The notes beneath the pieces are model-generated. The model was not told the origin of the DNA. It searched no databases and saw nothing but the letters and a program-made list of their open reading frames with translations. Below are positions 1-9,250 of a stretch of DNA of 64,000 bases, piece by piece. A program made the translations under genes and the position numbers. Positions within the stretch are counted from its first letter, which is position 1; each line of letters opens with the position of its first letter. Source of the stretch: Muriicola jejuensis (GTDB taxonomy: Bacteria > Bacteroidota > Bacteroidia > Flavobacteriales > Flavobacteriaceae); NCBI RefSeq assembly GCF_010671595.1, contig NZ_JAABOP010000001.1, positions 1,240,001 to 1,304,000 on the forward strand, read 5' to 3'.

Positions 1-742
1 CTTTGGTCCCCGGGGCTTCATATCCATGCCCGATCTCTTGAGGATTTTGCAGATAGCCGGTGCCCCCCAGGGTGTAATTTTTGTCGATGGTGATGGTGAC
101 ATCGAAGTCGCCCCACACCCCGTGAAACTCCCGGGCGATATAGGGATATGCATGCCATCCTTCAAAGTCGTATTCAGCTAATTTGGGATACCACTGACTC
201 ATGGAGAGTGCCACGCCTTCCTTGTTATTTCTACCGGAACGCCTGATCTGTAAGGGCACTTGTCCTTCAAAGACCATGTTGAAGGTGGAGGAGGTATTCG
301 GCAAGATGGGATGATCAAGATCCACCACCAGGATGGTACCTTCCAGGGAATAGGAGACGGGTTTTCCATCCTGTGATAAATTGGAAGCCCGAAGATATCC
401 TATCTCATCAGGTTTTAGGGCCGCGATCCTGCTTTTCCCGGCATCGTCTACCATCCTGCCATCCGGATCCTCGATGTGCTGTAACCTCATATCCATCTCG
501 CTGCCGGGCTGGAAGGCATTGAAATACATGTGGTAGTAGACCCTGTTGAGGGTATCCGGGGAGTGGTTAGTGTATATGAGCTGTTGTTTTCCTGAATATT
601 GGTAGGTCTCCACGTCCATAGCTACGTCCATGGTATAGTCTACTGCCTGTTGCCAGTAACCCCGGTTACCCTGTGCACTTCCGGTGAATACCACTGAGAG
701 AAGAAAGGAGATACCGAGGCAGATCTTTGATTTGAAAAACAT
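1..742 (-). CDS. M1 family metallopeptidase, N-terminal part (cut by window edge)
   Basis: Translation from the ATG at 742 gives about 247 residues before the window ends. A signal peptide (MFFKSKICLGISFLLSVVFTGSAQG) is followed by a beta-rich N-terminal domain like those of gluzincin M1 aminopeptidases in Bacteroidota, with segments such as YYHMYFNAFQPG and WYPKLAEYDFEGWHAYPY. The HEXXH zinc site would lie beyond the edge, so catalysis cannot be checked. Only 8 bp separate it from the S8 protease stop, so it is probably the last or a late gene of a minus-strand operon that begins near 4166. The product should be periplasmic or outer-membrane associated and trim peptides. Confidence 0.8.
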   Translation of the reverse strand, partial: MFFKSKICLGISFLLSVVFTGSAQGNRGYWQQAVDYTMDVAMDVETYQYSGKQQLIYTNHSPDTLNRVYYHMYFNAFQPGSEMDMRLQHIEDPDGRMVDDAGKSRIAALKPDEIGYLRASNLSQDGKPVSYSLEGTILVVDLDHPILPNTSSTFNMVFEGQVPLQIRRSGRNNKEGVALSMSQWYPKLAEYDFEGWHAYPYIAREFHGVWGDFDVTITIDKNYTLGGTGYLQNPQEIGHGYEAPGTK

Positions 743-750
743 GTCTTTTG

Positions 751-2421
751 TTATTTTGATTTAGAATCTGAAACTTTTTGTGCCATGATCAGGGCGTTGT
801 AGGCATTGGCTATTTTACCCGTTCTGGAAAGCTGGTCAAAGGGCTTTGCTTTTTCGGGATCTCCACCAACTACAACGGACATCTTTGTGCTCAGGCCGGA
901 ATCCATAAGGATATGCTTTACTTCTGAAGCCGTCAGGTTTGGAAAGTAGGACCGGATCAGGGCCGCGATACCACTCACGGCCGGAGCCGCCATGGAGGTA
1001 CCTCCCTGGAATTCGTATTTGCCCCCGGGCATAGTGGAATAGATACTGCCCCCGGGGGCGAAGAGATCCACATTTTGTTTCCCGTAATTGGAAAAGGAGG
1101 CCACCATCTCAGAACCATAGGTGTTGTTCAGGGCTCCCACGGTGATCACATTGTCTGCGAATTCTGTTTCGCCAATCATATGGTCGTTGGGGTAATTGGT
1201 ATTCTTCTTATCGTCCAGGTCCAGGGCATCGTTCCCGGCGGCATGCACGATCAACACGTCCTTGTCTGCCGCGTATTTGATGGCGTCATATACCCATTCC
1301 GCATTGGGGGAAAAGGCTTTTCCGAAGCTGGCATTGATGATCTTTGCACCGTTATCTACCGCATATCGTATCCCCAGGGCGATATCCTTGTCGTATTCAT
1401 CCCCGTTGGGCACAGCCCTTATGCTCATGATCTCCACGTTGTTTGCCACGCCATTCACACCCAGGCCGTTGTTGCGTTCTGCGGCAATGATCCCTGCCAC
1501 GTGGGTGCCGTGGCTTTCATCCTCCACGCGGTTCACAGGGTTCCCGTTCCCGTAAATCCGGTCGTTGAAGTTATACGGATCGTCCCCTACCGCCTTACGG
1601 CCGTCAAAGTCCACATTGAAGTGGTAATCTATGCGCTCATTGAAATAGTCAACCCCTTCACTGGCTCGTTCGATGTCCTCCTCTATCAGGACGATGACTT
1701 CCGGGATGTTGTCCCCGTAGTTGAACATCTGCTGTATCACGCTCACACTTCTTTGCAGTCCGGAGTCCGTGGTGTCAATACCCGCAACCTCTTCCTTGGA
1801 GTAGTTTGCTTTCCCGAGTTCTTCACTGACCGCTTCGTGTGATTGCTTTACGATCCCAAGGATCTGCTCCGTCTGCTGTTTGTTCGACAACAGGATTTCC
1901 CTCGTCTCCCGGGCCTCCTTCAGTTCTTCATCCAGCTTTTTCCTGGCGGTGGCCCTAAGGGCTTCATCTCCCAGATTCAACCTGAGGATGCGGGCGTATT
2001 CCAGTTGTTCGTTATAGGCCTCTCCCAGGAAGTTGTACCCGTGCACGTCGTCCACATAGCCGTTCCCGTCATCATCCACACCGTTCCCGGGTTTTTCCCC
2101 TTTGTTGGTCCAGATCACCTCGTCCAGGTCCTCGTGGTTGAGGTCAATTCCTGAATCCAGGACAGCCACGACCACCTTCTCCCCCTTTTTCTTGCCGATG
2201 ATCTCATCGTAGGCCTTGTCTACACTCATCCCGGGAATGGTATCTGTAAGCAGGTCTGCATGCCCCCAGGATTCTTTTTCTGCCTCCGTGAGAGGGGCGA
2301 TTTTCAGCGGAACCGCATCTATGTTTTCGATGGGGGTCGATACGATATTGATGCTTCCGCATCCCATCATGGCAAAACCTGCACTCCAGAGCAGGGACTT
2401 CAGTTTCAGATTCCTTATCAT
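751..2421 (-). CDS. S8 family (subtilisin-like) serine protease lipoprotein
   Basis: 556 residues from the ATG at 2421. This start is preferred over an upstream one because it opens a lipoprotein leader (MIRNLKLKSLLWSAGFAMMGCGS). The subtilase triad is visible: Asp near residue 90 in AVLDSGIDLNHEDL, His near 304 in ESHGTHVAGI and Ser near 474 in GGTSMAAPAVSG. Between Asp and His lies an insert of roughly 190 residues, largely charged and helical (coiled-coil-like), which ordinary subtilisins lack. The protein should be a periplasmic or surface endopeptidase. It lies 10 bp after the SMP-30-like gene and 8 bp before the M1 peptidase gene, so co-transcription is likely. Confidence 0.9.
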   Translation of the reverse strand: MIRNLKLKSLLWSAGFAMMGCGSINIVSTPIENIDAVPLKIAPLTEAEKESWGHADLLTDTIPGMSVDKAYDEIIGKKKGEKVVVAVLDSGIDLNHEDLDEVIWTNKGEKPGNGVDDDGNGYVDDVHGYNFLGEAYNEQLEYARILRLNLGDEALRATARKKLDEELKEARETREILLSNKQQTEQILGIVKQSHEAVSEELGKANYSKEEVAGIDTTDSGLQRSVSVIQQMFNYGDNIPEVIVLIEEDIERASEGVDYFNERIDYHFNVDFDGRKAVGDDPYNFNDRIYGNGNPVNRVEDESHGTHVAGIIAAERNNGLGVNGVANNVEIMSIRAVPNGDEYDKDIALGIRYAVDNGAKIINASFGKAFSPNAEWVYDAIKYAADKDVLIVHAAGNDALDLDDKKNTNYPNDHMIGETEFADNVITVGALNNTYGSEMVASFSNYGKQNVDLFAPGGSIYSTMPGGKYEFQGGTSMAAPAVSGIAALIRSYFPNLTASEVKHILMDSGLSTKMSVVVGGDPEKAKPFDQLSRTGKIANAYNALIMAQKVSDSKSK

Positions 2422-2431
2422 TCTGTTTCTT

Positions 2432-3325
2432 TTAATGAATTTTACTGTAATAGCTTCCTTTATGGGGAAGGCGGATCTTTTCCACACACCCCCTGTCTGC
2501 CAGGGTCACGTACACGGTTCTGCCGTCCCGCCCCCCGAAGGCCAGGTTTGAAGGGTTCTTTCCTTTTAGGCGGATCTCCTTCAGGACTTTTCCCTTGGGG
2601 GAGACCAGAACCACCGTTCCCTTCCCATATCGCGTGATGAGCAGGTTCCCCTTTACATCGCAACGCATTCCGTCCAGGCCATAATCCTCGAATGAGATCA
2701 GAAGTTTTTTCCCGGACAGGGTTCCGTCAGGCAGGATGTCGTACTTCCATACTTTCCGCTGTTCTGATTCATTCACATAGAGGTATTTACCGTCCGGACT
2801 TACCTCTATCCCATTGGTGGTTCCCATACCCGACTCGAGCAGGACCAGTTCTCCGGCCCCTGGTACCATCCACAGGTTGCCGGTACCTTCCCCCCAGTTC
2901 GGGTCGCTCAGGTAGATCACCCCGGTATCGGAAAGGGCCAGGTCGTTAGGCTGGTTCATTTCAGGGCCTTCCACGTACACTTCAGGTTGTTTTGAATCGC
3001 GTTTTACCCGATAGACCTTGTGGCCTGCGTAATCGGCTATATACATGGTTCCTTCCCTATCAAAGCGTATGCCATTGCCTATGCTGCCCTCCGGCAGTGT
3101 GAGGTATAACTCGGCCATCCCTGTTTCACTTACGCGTCCAATGGTGCCCTGTTCCCCGTAGTTTACCGCATAGAGAGCGCCTGATTTGTCCACAGCAGGA
3201 CCCTCGATTCCTTCGGTAAAGCTGAATTCAGGGGTAAGGTCCTCGCTCTGGAAGGCGTGTAAAGGATTCCAGAAGCTCAGGATCAGTGAGATAATGAGTA
3301 CGGGCCTATGAGAAGATTTCATCAA
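2432..3325 (-). CDS. SMP-30/gluconolactonase/LRE-like beta-propeller protein, secreted
   Basis: 297 residues with an N-terminal signal peptide (about residues 1-24, ending LHAFQ). Repeated propeller-blade motifs such as GPAVDKSGALYAVN, NGIRFDREGTMYIADY and NGIEVSPDGKYLYVNES mark the SMP-30/gluconolactonase/LRE superfamily of six-bladed propellers, many of which are metal-dependent lactonases. The substrate is unknown. The gene begins 20 bp inside the end of the MBL-fold gene, a sign of translational coupling, and runs 10 bp before the S8 protease. ATG codons at 3325 and 3322 are both possible starts. Confidence 0.85.
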   Translation of the reverse strand: MMKSSHRPVLIISLILSFWNPLHAFQSEDLTPEFSFTEGIEGPAVDKSGALYAVNYGEQGTIGRVSETGMAELYLTLPEGSIGNGIRFDREGTMYIADYAGHKVYRVKRDSKQPEVYVEGPEMNQPNDLALSDTGVIYLSDPNWGEGTGNLWMVPGAGELVLLESGMGTTNGIEVSPDGKYLYVNESEQRKVWKYDILPDGTLSGKKLLISFEDYGLDGMRCDVKGNLLITRYGKGTVVLVSPKGKVLKEIRLKGKNPSNLAFGGRDGRTVYVTLADRGCVEKIRLPHKGSYYSKIH

Positions 3326-4166
3326 ACGAATAGGTGTTTTTTAAGCGAACCCCTTTTTCTGTGTGCTGCAGGGTACAGACCTCCTGATGGGCGTCGTGTT
3401 CCAGGAAGAGGCAGAAACCTTCGTCAGCAGCCCGGTTGAGGAAAGCCTCCTTTTCGGGCAGGGTCAGCAGGGGGCGTGTATCATACCCCATCACATAAGG
3501 CAGTGGGATATGCCCTACCGTTGGCAGGAGGTCGGCCATAAAGACGAGGGTTTTCCCTTTGTATTGAATGTGGGGGATCATCTGTTTGTCTGTATGCCCA
3601 TTCACGAAGAGGATATCAAAACCCAGTTCAGGAGCATGTCCGTAGGGTGAGCCGGGGACAGATACGAATTTCAGTTGCCCGCTTTCTTCCATTGGGAGGA
3701 GGTTCTCCTTGAGGAAGGAGGCCTTTTCCCTGGCATTGGGGTTTACCGCCCATTCCCAGTGGGGTTGATTGGTCCAGAATGCGGCATTTTTAAAGGCGGG
3801 CTCGTATCCCGTACGGTCTGCATTCCATTGGACGCTTCCCCCACAGTGGTCGAAATGCAGGTGAGTCATAAACACATCGGTGATGTCATCCCTGTGAAAG
3901 CCGGCCTTCTTCAGAGAATCGTCCAGCGTATGATCTCCCCACCGATAGTAGTAACTGAAGAATTTATCCGATTGTTTGTCCCCCATCCCTGTATCGATGA
4001 GGATCAGCCTGTCTCCGTCCTCTATGAGGAGGCAACGGGCGGCGATATCGATCATGTTGTTGGCATCTGCGGGGTTGGACTTGTTCCAAAGCGACTTGGG
4101 TACAACACCGAACATGGCGCCTCCGTCTAATTTAAAATTTCCTGCTTCTATGGGGTACAGCTTCAT
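3306..4166 (-). CDS. MBL-fold metallohydrolase
   Basis: 286 residues without a signal peptide, so cytosolic. The metallo-beta-lactamase signature THLHFDHCGG is at about residues 101-110, with the further ligands in GHTDKQM, FMADLLPT and LEHDAHQE. The sequence resembles the quorum-quenching-lactonase-like and glyoxalase-like branch of MBL hydrolases, but the substrate cannot be told. It heads a minus-strand run (MBL, SMP-30-like, S8, M1). The 231 bp between it and the divergent antiporter gene must hold both promoters. The minus strand there carries a near match to a TAnnTTTG box just upstream of the start (around 4187). Confidence 0.88.
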   Translation of the reverse strand: MKLYPIEAGNFKLDGGAMFGVVPKSLWNKSNPADANNMIDIAARCLLIEDGDRLILIDTGMGDKQSDKFFSYYYRWGDHTLDDSLKKAGFHRDDITDVFMTHLHFDHCGGSVQWNADRTGYEPAFKNAAFWTNQPHWEWAVNPNAREKASFLKENLLPMEESGQLKFVSVPGSPYGHAPELGFDILFVNGHTDKQMIPHIQYKGKTLVFMADLLPTVGHIPLPYVMGYDTRPLLTLPEKEAFLNRAADEGFCLFLEHDAHQEVCTLQHTEKGVRLKNTYSFDEIFS

Positions 4167-4397
4167 GAAATCGACAAAACAGTGCGCAAATTAAGAAAAG
4201 AGAGGGCTACAACTTCCTTTCCCGGCGGAATTTAACAAATCCTTGAGCATTCCTCCGACGAAGGGACATATTCCTGAGGAAAGTACCTGTATCGAAGGAA
4301 ATCCTAAGCGTTCCGATGGGTGTTAACGGAATATTGTTTTTATTTGTCAAAGATGCAAAAAGGGAAGAATCATGACCTTTTGCTTAAATAGAAAGAA

Positions 4398-6269
4398 ATG
4401 CTTGAACTGGCGGGGATAATTATTCTGGGAATTGTGGCGCAATGGGTGGCCTGGAGATTAAAGCTTCCGGCCATCCTGCCGCTTATCCTTATCGGCTTGC
4501 TGGTAGGACCCATCTCCACCTTGTATACGGAGGACGGCACCAAACTCATCGAGCCTGTCTGGAATGGGGAGAAGGGGCTTTTTCCCGGGGATGGGTTGTA
4601 TTATTTTGTATCCCTGGCCATCAGTATCATCCTCTTTGAAGGGGGACTCACCTTAAAGCGGTCTGAGATCTCCAATGTGGGACCGGTGATCACGAAGCTG
4701 ATCACCATAGGGACCATGGTGACCTTTTTTGGGGCTGGGATCGCGGCCCATTTTATCTTTGACCTCAGCTGGCAGATGTCCTTTCTGTTCTCGGCCCTCG
4801 TGATTGTCACCGGACCTACGGTTATCACGCCCATACTTCGGAACATTCCGCTAAAAAAAGATGTTTCTGCTATTTTGAAGTGGGAAGGTATCCTGATCGA
4901 CCCTATCGGTGCCCTGGTTGCGGTACTGGTATTCGAATTCATCAGTGTGGGGGAAGGACAGGCCTATACTAAGACCGCCCTGATCGAATTCGGCAAGATC
5001 CTGCTTTTTGGATTTACCTTCGGATTTACCTTTGCGCACGCCCTGGCCTTTGCCATCAAAAAGAATTTTATCCCCCACTACCTCCTCAATGTAGTCTCCC
5101 TTTCGGTAGTCCTTCTGGTCTTTGTAGAATCGGATATCTTTGCCCATGAATCGGGCCTTTTGGCCGTGGTGGTCATGGGAATGGTGATGGGGAACATGAA
5201 TCTGCCCAACCTCAAAGAGCTGCTCTACTTCAAGGAGTCCCTCAGCGTCCTGCTGATCTCCATCCTGTTCATCCTGCTGGCGGCTAACATCAATATCAGC
5301 GACATGGAGCTGATCTATAACTGGAACACGGCCATCCTCTTCCTGATCATCGTATTTCTGATCAGGCCTTTGGGGGTCTTTCTGAGTACGCAGGGTTCGG
5401 GTCTGAAACTGAATGAAAAACTTTTTATCGGGTGGGTGGGCCCGCGGGGGATCGTGGCAGCCGGTATCGCCTCCCTTTTTGGCTCCAAGCTGATCGCAAA
5501 AGGAGAGCCCGGGGCCGAATACATCACCCCATTGGTTTTTATGATCGTCCTGGGGACGGTACTGCTCAATGCCACCACAGCAAGGCTTATTGCCAAATGG
5601 ATTGGCGTGTTCCTCGAACGATCCGAAGGCATCCTTATCATCGGAGCCAGCAAGATTTCCAGGATCATTGCGAATTACCTCAAGAACAACAACCGCCATG
5701 TGGTGGTGATCGACAACAACGAGACCAATATTGAGAAATGCAAGAACATGGGCCTTGAGGCTTTTGCGGCAAACATTTATTCGGACAACCTCACAGATAA
5801 TATTGAATTGAACGATGTAGGGTACCTGATGGCACTCACCGGGAACTCAGATATCAACAAATACGCAATCGACAAATTCCAGTCGGAGTTCGGGGAGAAT
5901 GGCTCTTTCCGACTGGTGGACTCTGATGAGATGGGCGACCCCGAGAACAACCCGAAAGAAGGGCTGTTCTCCCATACGGATGATTTTATCAAGCTTACCG
6001 AAGCGGCCAGGAAATTCCCCGCCATTCACGAGATCAAACTCAAGGACCAGAAACATTATGAAGGCCTGATAGAGATCACCAAGGCCGATGACCACATCGT
6101 TCCCCTCTTCCTGAAAGCACCGGACGGGGACCTGCAGATCATCCCTTCCTTCAGTAAGACGTTTAAGGATATCAAAGCCGGATATCAACTAGTGTACCTG
6201 GGGAAAAGGCTGGATCAGGTGGAGGAGCAATCTCCCGCATCCAAAAAAAAGGCGAAGTCTAGTCGTTGA
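4398..6269 (+). CDS. CPA1-type cation:proton antiporter with TrkA-N domain
   Basis: 623 residues. The N-terminal two thirds (about 1-400) hold some 12 membrane segments typical of monovalent cation:proton antiporters, with [14 protein letters not shown] and the [19 protein letters not shown] segment. From about residue 411 a Rossmann-fold TrkA-N domain follows ([18 protein letters not shown], then VVVIDNNE), which usually senses NAD(H). This arrangement suits Na+/H+ or K+/H+ exchange at the inner membrane under nucleotide control. The ion is not determined. The gene is convergent with lepA and the two 3' ends overlap by 11 bp. Confidence 0.92.
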   Translation: MLELAGIIILGIVAQWVAWRLKLPAILPLILIGLLVGPISTLYTEDGTKLIEPVWNGEKGLFPGDGLYYFVSLAISIILFEGGLTLKRSEISNVGPVITKLITIGTMVTFFGAGIAAHFIFDLSWQMSFLFSALVIVTGPTVITPILRNIPLKKDVSAILKWEGILIDPIGALVAVLVFEFISVGEGQAYTKTALIEFGKILLFGFTFGFTFAHALAFAIKKNFIPHYLLNVVSLSVVLLVFVESDIFAHESGLLAVVVMGMVMGNMNLPNLKELLYFKESLSVLLISILFILLAANINISDMELIYNWNTAILFLIIVFLIRPLGVFLSTQGSGLKLNEKLFIGWVGPRGIVAAGIASLFGSKLIAKGEPGAEYITPLVFMIVLGTVLLNATTARLIAKWIGVFLERSEGILIIGASKISRIIANYLKNNNRHVVVIDNNETNIEKCKNMGLEAFAANIYSDNLTDNIELNDVGYLMALTGNSDINKYAIDKFQSEFGENGSFRLVDSDEMGDPENNPKEGLFSHTDDFIKLTEAARKFPAIHEIKLKDQKHYEGLIEITKADDHIVPLFLKAPDGDLQIIPSFSKTFKDIKAGYQLVYLGKRLDQVEEQSPASKKKAKSSR

Positions 6270-8055
6270 GTTTTAACACGGCCATAAAAGCCTGTTGAGG
6301 GATCTCCACATTGCCCACCTGCCGCATGCGTTTTTTCCCTTTCTTCTGCTTTTCCAGCAGCTTTCTCTTTCGGGAGATATCCCCTCCGTAACACTTGGCC
6401 GTCACATCCTTCCTCAGGGCCTTGATGGTCTCCCTGGAAATGATCTTGGCGCCAATCGCTGCCTGGATGGGAATGTCGAACTGCTGTCTGGGGATAAGTT
6501 CCTTCAGTTTTTCACACATCTTCTTCCCGATGTTCGCCGCATTGTCTGCGTGGATCAGGGCCGAGAGGGCATCCACCGGCTGTGCGTTCAGCAAAATATC
6601 TACGCGAACCAGCTTGGAGACCCGCATCCCGATAGGGGCGTAATCAAAAGAAGCATATCCCCGGGAAACGGTCTTGAGTCGGTCGTAAAAATCGAATACG
6701 ATCTCCGCCAGGGGCATGTCAAAATTCAGCTCCACCCTTTCCGTGGTCAGGTAGGTCTGGTTGGTGATCTGACCCCGTTTTTCAATACAGAGAGACATGA
6801 CGTTGCCCACGTAATCTGCCTTGGTGATGATGGTCGCCTTGATGTAAGGTTCTTCAACCCGGTCTAAGGTAGACGGATCCGGCAGGTCTGACGGGTTGTT
6901 TACCGTGATAGGGGCGTCCGGGTTCTTTTTGGTAAACGCCTGGTAGCTCACGTTGGGAACGGTGGTGATCACCGTCATGTCGAACTCCCTCTCCAGGCGC
7001 TCCTGTATGATCTCCATGTGGAGCATGCCCAGGAAGCCGCAACGGAAGCCGAAACCCAGGGCAGCACTGCTCTCTGGCGTAAAGACCAGGGAAGCATCAT
7101 TGAGCTGCAACTTCTCCATGGAAGATCGCAATTCCTCAAAATCCTCCGTATCTACGGGATAGATCCCGGCGAAGACCATGGGTTTTACGTCCTCAAAGCC
7201 CTCAATGGGGTTTTTTGTGGGGTTGTCTGCATCCGTGATGGTATCACCCACCTTCACTTCCCGGGCATCTTTGATGCCCGTGATCAGGTAGCCCACATCC
7301 CCGGCCTTGATGGTGGGGCGGGGCAGTTGGGTGAGCTTCAGGGTACCTACTTCATCGGCGTAATAGTTCTTTCCGGTGGCCACGAATTTGATCTTCTGTC
7401 CTTTGCTGATTTGCCCGTTGATCACCCGGAAATAGGTCTCCACCCCCCGGAAGGGATTGTAGACAGAATCAAAGACAAGGGCTTGTAAGGGCTCATCCAC
7501 GTTCCCTTTGGGAGCAGGGATGCGCTCTATAATGGCTTTCAGGATCTCCCCTATGCCTATGCCCGTCTTGGCACTGGCAGGGATCACGTCTTCAGGGTCA
7601 CAACCCAGCAGGTCCACGATGTCGTCGGTGACCTCTTCCGGATTGGCACTGGGCAGGTCTACCTTGTTGAGGACCGGGATGATCTCCAGATCGTTCTCAA
7701 GGGCGAGGTAGAGGTTGGAAATGGTCTGGGCCTGTATGCTCTGGGCGGCATCCACTACCAGGAGGGCTCCCTCACAAGCGGCAATGGAACGGGACACCTC
7801 ATAGGAAAAATCCACATGCCCGGGGGTGTCGATGAGGTTGAGGATGTACTTTTCGCCCTCGTAGGTGTATTCCATCTGTATAGCGTGGCTCTTGATGGTG
7901 ATACCCCTTTCCCGCTCCAGGTCCATATTGTCCAGCAGCTGTTCCTTCTTATCCCGCTCTGTGACGGATCCTGTAAAATCGAGCAGCCTGTCGGCCAAGG
8001 TGCTTTTCCCGTGGTCGATATGGGCGATAATACAGAAGTTCCTGATGTGTTTCAT
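6259..8055 (-). CDS. lepA: Elongation factor 4 (ribosomal back-translocase LepA)
   Basis: 598 residues from the ATG at 8055 ([19 protein letters not shown]). An alternative start five codons upstream would add MRKKE, which the family usually lacks. G1 (AHIDHGKST), G3 (DTPGHVDF) and G4 (NKVDLP) GTPase motifs are clear, followed by the EF-G-like domains and the LepA C-terminal domain ending in [21 protein letters not shown]. LepA is a translational GTPase acting on the ribosome. Length and order match the family. A TATCTTTG -7 box lies just upstream on the minus strand. Confidence 0.98.
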   Translation of the reverse strand: MKHIRNFCIIAHIDHGKSTLADRLLDFTGSVTERDKKEQLLDNMDLERERGITIKSHAIQMEYTYEGEKYILNLIDTPGHVDFSYEVSRSIAACEGALLVVDAAQSIQAQTISNLYLALENDLEIIPVLNKVDLPSANPEEVTDDIVDLLGCDPEDVIPASAKTGIGIGEILKAIIERIPAPKGNVDEPLQALVFDSVYNPFRGVETYFRVINGQISKGQKIKFVATGKNYYADEVGTLKLTQLPRPTIKAGDVGYLITGIKDAREVKVGDTITDADNPTKNPIEGFEDVKPMVFAGIYPVDTEDFEELRSSMEKLQLNDASLVFTPESSAALGFGFRCGFLGMLHMEIIQERLEREFDMTVITTVPNVSYQAFTKKNPDAPITVNNPSDLPDPSTLDRVEEPYIKATIITKADYVGNVMSLCIEKRGQITNQTYLTTERVELNFDMPLAEIVFDFYDRLKTVSRGYASFDYAPIGMRVSKLVRVDILLNAQPVDALSALIHADNAANIGKKMCEKLKELIPRQQFDIPIQAAIGAKIISRETIKALRKDVTAKCYGGDISRKRKLLEKQKKGKKRMRQVGNVEIPQQAFMAVLKLND

Positions 8056-8087
8056 TTCCTTTTTCCTCACGCAATTTCAGAGAGCGG

Positions 8088-8095
8088 CAAAGATA
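8088..8095 (-). promoter_or_regulatory. Putative -7 box for lepA
   Basis: On the minus strand this reads TATCTTTG, an exact match to the Bacteroidota -7 consensus TAnnTTTG, 33 bp before the lepA start. No good -33 TTTG was found at the usual spacing, so this is a partial match only. Confidence 0.45.
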
Positions 8096-8108
8096 GTGCG
8101 AAAAATGC

Positions 8109-9215
8109 TTATTCCTGCCATTCTGCTATAAACAAGTTGGTGTCTCGCGTGCCGCCGTTATTGCGGTTGCTGGAGAAGGCCAGGTATTTTCCATCATTGG
8201 AGAAGACCGGGAAGGCGTCAAAGGTCTTACCGTGAGTGACCCGCTCCAGGTTTTTCCCGTCAATGTCGATGAAATAGAGGTTGAAAGGAAAGCCTCTTTC
8301 CGCCTCAAAATTGCTGGAGAAAAGGATCTTCTCGCCGGAAGGATGGAAGTACGGACACCAGTTGGCATTGCCCAGGAAGGTGAGCTGTCTCAGGTTGCTC
8401 CCGTCTGCATCGCAGATAAAGAGTTCCATGTCGGTAGGCTCCACCAGCCCCCTGGCCAGGAGGTCTTTGTATTTTGTGATCTCGGCTTCGGTTTTTGGCC
8501 GACTCGCCCTGAAGACGATCTTACTGCCGTCCGGGGAGAAGAACGCCCCTCCGTCATAGCCCAGTTCATCCGTGATCTGTTTTACGTCACTCCCGTCCAG
8601 GTTCATGGTATAGAGTTCGAGGTCTCCGCTGCGCGTGGAGGTAAAGACGATCTTATCTCCTTTGGGAGAGACCGTGGCCTCGGCATCATATCCGGGGGTA
8701 TCTGTAAGCTGGTTAACGATATTCCCTTCCAGGTCGGCCACAAAAATATCGAAGGTATCATAGACCGGCCATACGTAATTCCCGTTGGAACGCAGGGGAA
8801 CTTCCGGGCAGGCCTCTCCGCCCAGGTGGGTAGAACCGTAGACGATATGCTTGTTGTCTGGCAGGAAATAGGAACAGGTGGTTCGTCCCATCCCGGTGCT
8901 GATCATAGGCGGGGTAGTGTCTCCGTATTGCTCATCTGCATGGGCTAGGAAGATCTGGTCGCACTCCACCCCCCACTTGTTGTAATCCGACTGGAAGATG
9001 AGCATGCTGTCATCAAAACTCCAGTAGGCTTCGGCGTTGTTCCCTCCGAAGGTCACCTGCCGGATGGACTTGAAATATTTTTCCTCAGGGTAGATCAAAG
9101 TGTCTGTCCCCGCCATAAGGGAGGGGCCTGTGTCCGGGGCACTTTCTGTTTTTTTTGGGTCTGATTTGCAGCTGAAGGCAGCCGATATCAACAATAAAAA
9201 GAGTATTTTTCTCAT
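8109..9215 (-). CDS. TolB-like PD40 beta-propeller lipoprotein
   Basis: 368 residues from the ATG at 9215, which opens a lipoprotein leader (MRKILFLLLISAAFSCKSD). A longer reading frame upstream lacks this leader at its N-terminus. Repeats of WD40-like PD40 blades are visible (SPKGDKIVFTSTRSGDLELY, FSPDGSKIVFRASRP, HPSGEKILFSSN, FSNDGKYLAFSSNRN). The protein should be anchored in the periplasm and act as a binding or scaffold protein, with no enzyme motif seen. It is divergent from the M28 peptidase gene with only 35 bp between start codons, so the two are probably regulated together. Confidence 0.88.
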   Translation of the reverse strand: MRKILFLLLISAAFSCKSDPKKTESAPDTGPSLMAGTDTLIYPEEKYFKSIRQVTFGGNNAEAYWSFDDSMLIFQSDYNKWGVECDQIFLAHADEQYGDTTPPMISTGMGRTTCSYFLPDNKHIVYGSTHLGGEACPEVPLRSNGNYVWPVYDTFDIFVADLEGNIVNQLTDTPGYDAEATVSPKGDKIVFTSTRSGDLELYTMNLDGSDVKQITDELGYDGGAFFSPDGSKIVFRASRPKTEAEITKYKDLLARGLVEPTDMELFICDADGSNLRQLTFLGNANWCPYFHPSGEKILFSSNFEAERGFPFNLYFIDIDGKNLERVTHGKTFDAFPVFSNDGKYLAFSSNRNNGGTRDTNLFIAEWQE

Positions 9216-9223
9216 GCTTTGCC

Positions 9224-9241
9224 TAATTTTGATCAAAAATA
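9224..9241. promoter_or_regulatory. Back-to-back -7 boxes of divergent genes
   Basis: In the 35 bp between the divergent starts, the plus strand carries TAATTTTG (9224-9231) and the minus strand TATTTTTG (9241-9234). Both match TAnnTTTG and sit 2 bp apart, at suitable distances from their own start codons. The two transcripts would therefore compete for the same DNA. The -33 elements were not found. Confidence 0.45.
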
Positions 9242-9250
9242 AACTCAAAA

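Noticed and set aside
4851-5699. Minus-strand open frame opposite the antiporter gene
   Set aside because: It is rich in Asp, Gln and His as expected from the complement of membrane-helix codons. It is a shadow.
6239-6270. Frameshift between antiporter and lepA
   Set aside because: The two genes are convergent and simply overlap by 11 bp. Both C-termini are as expected.
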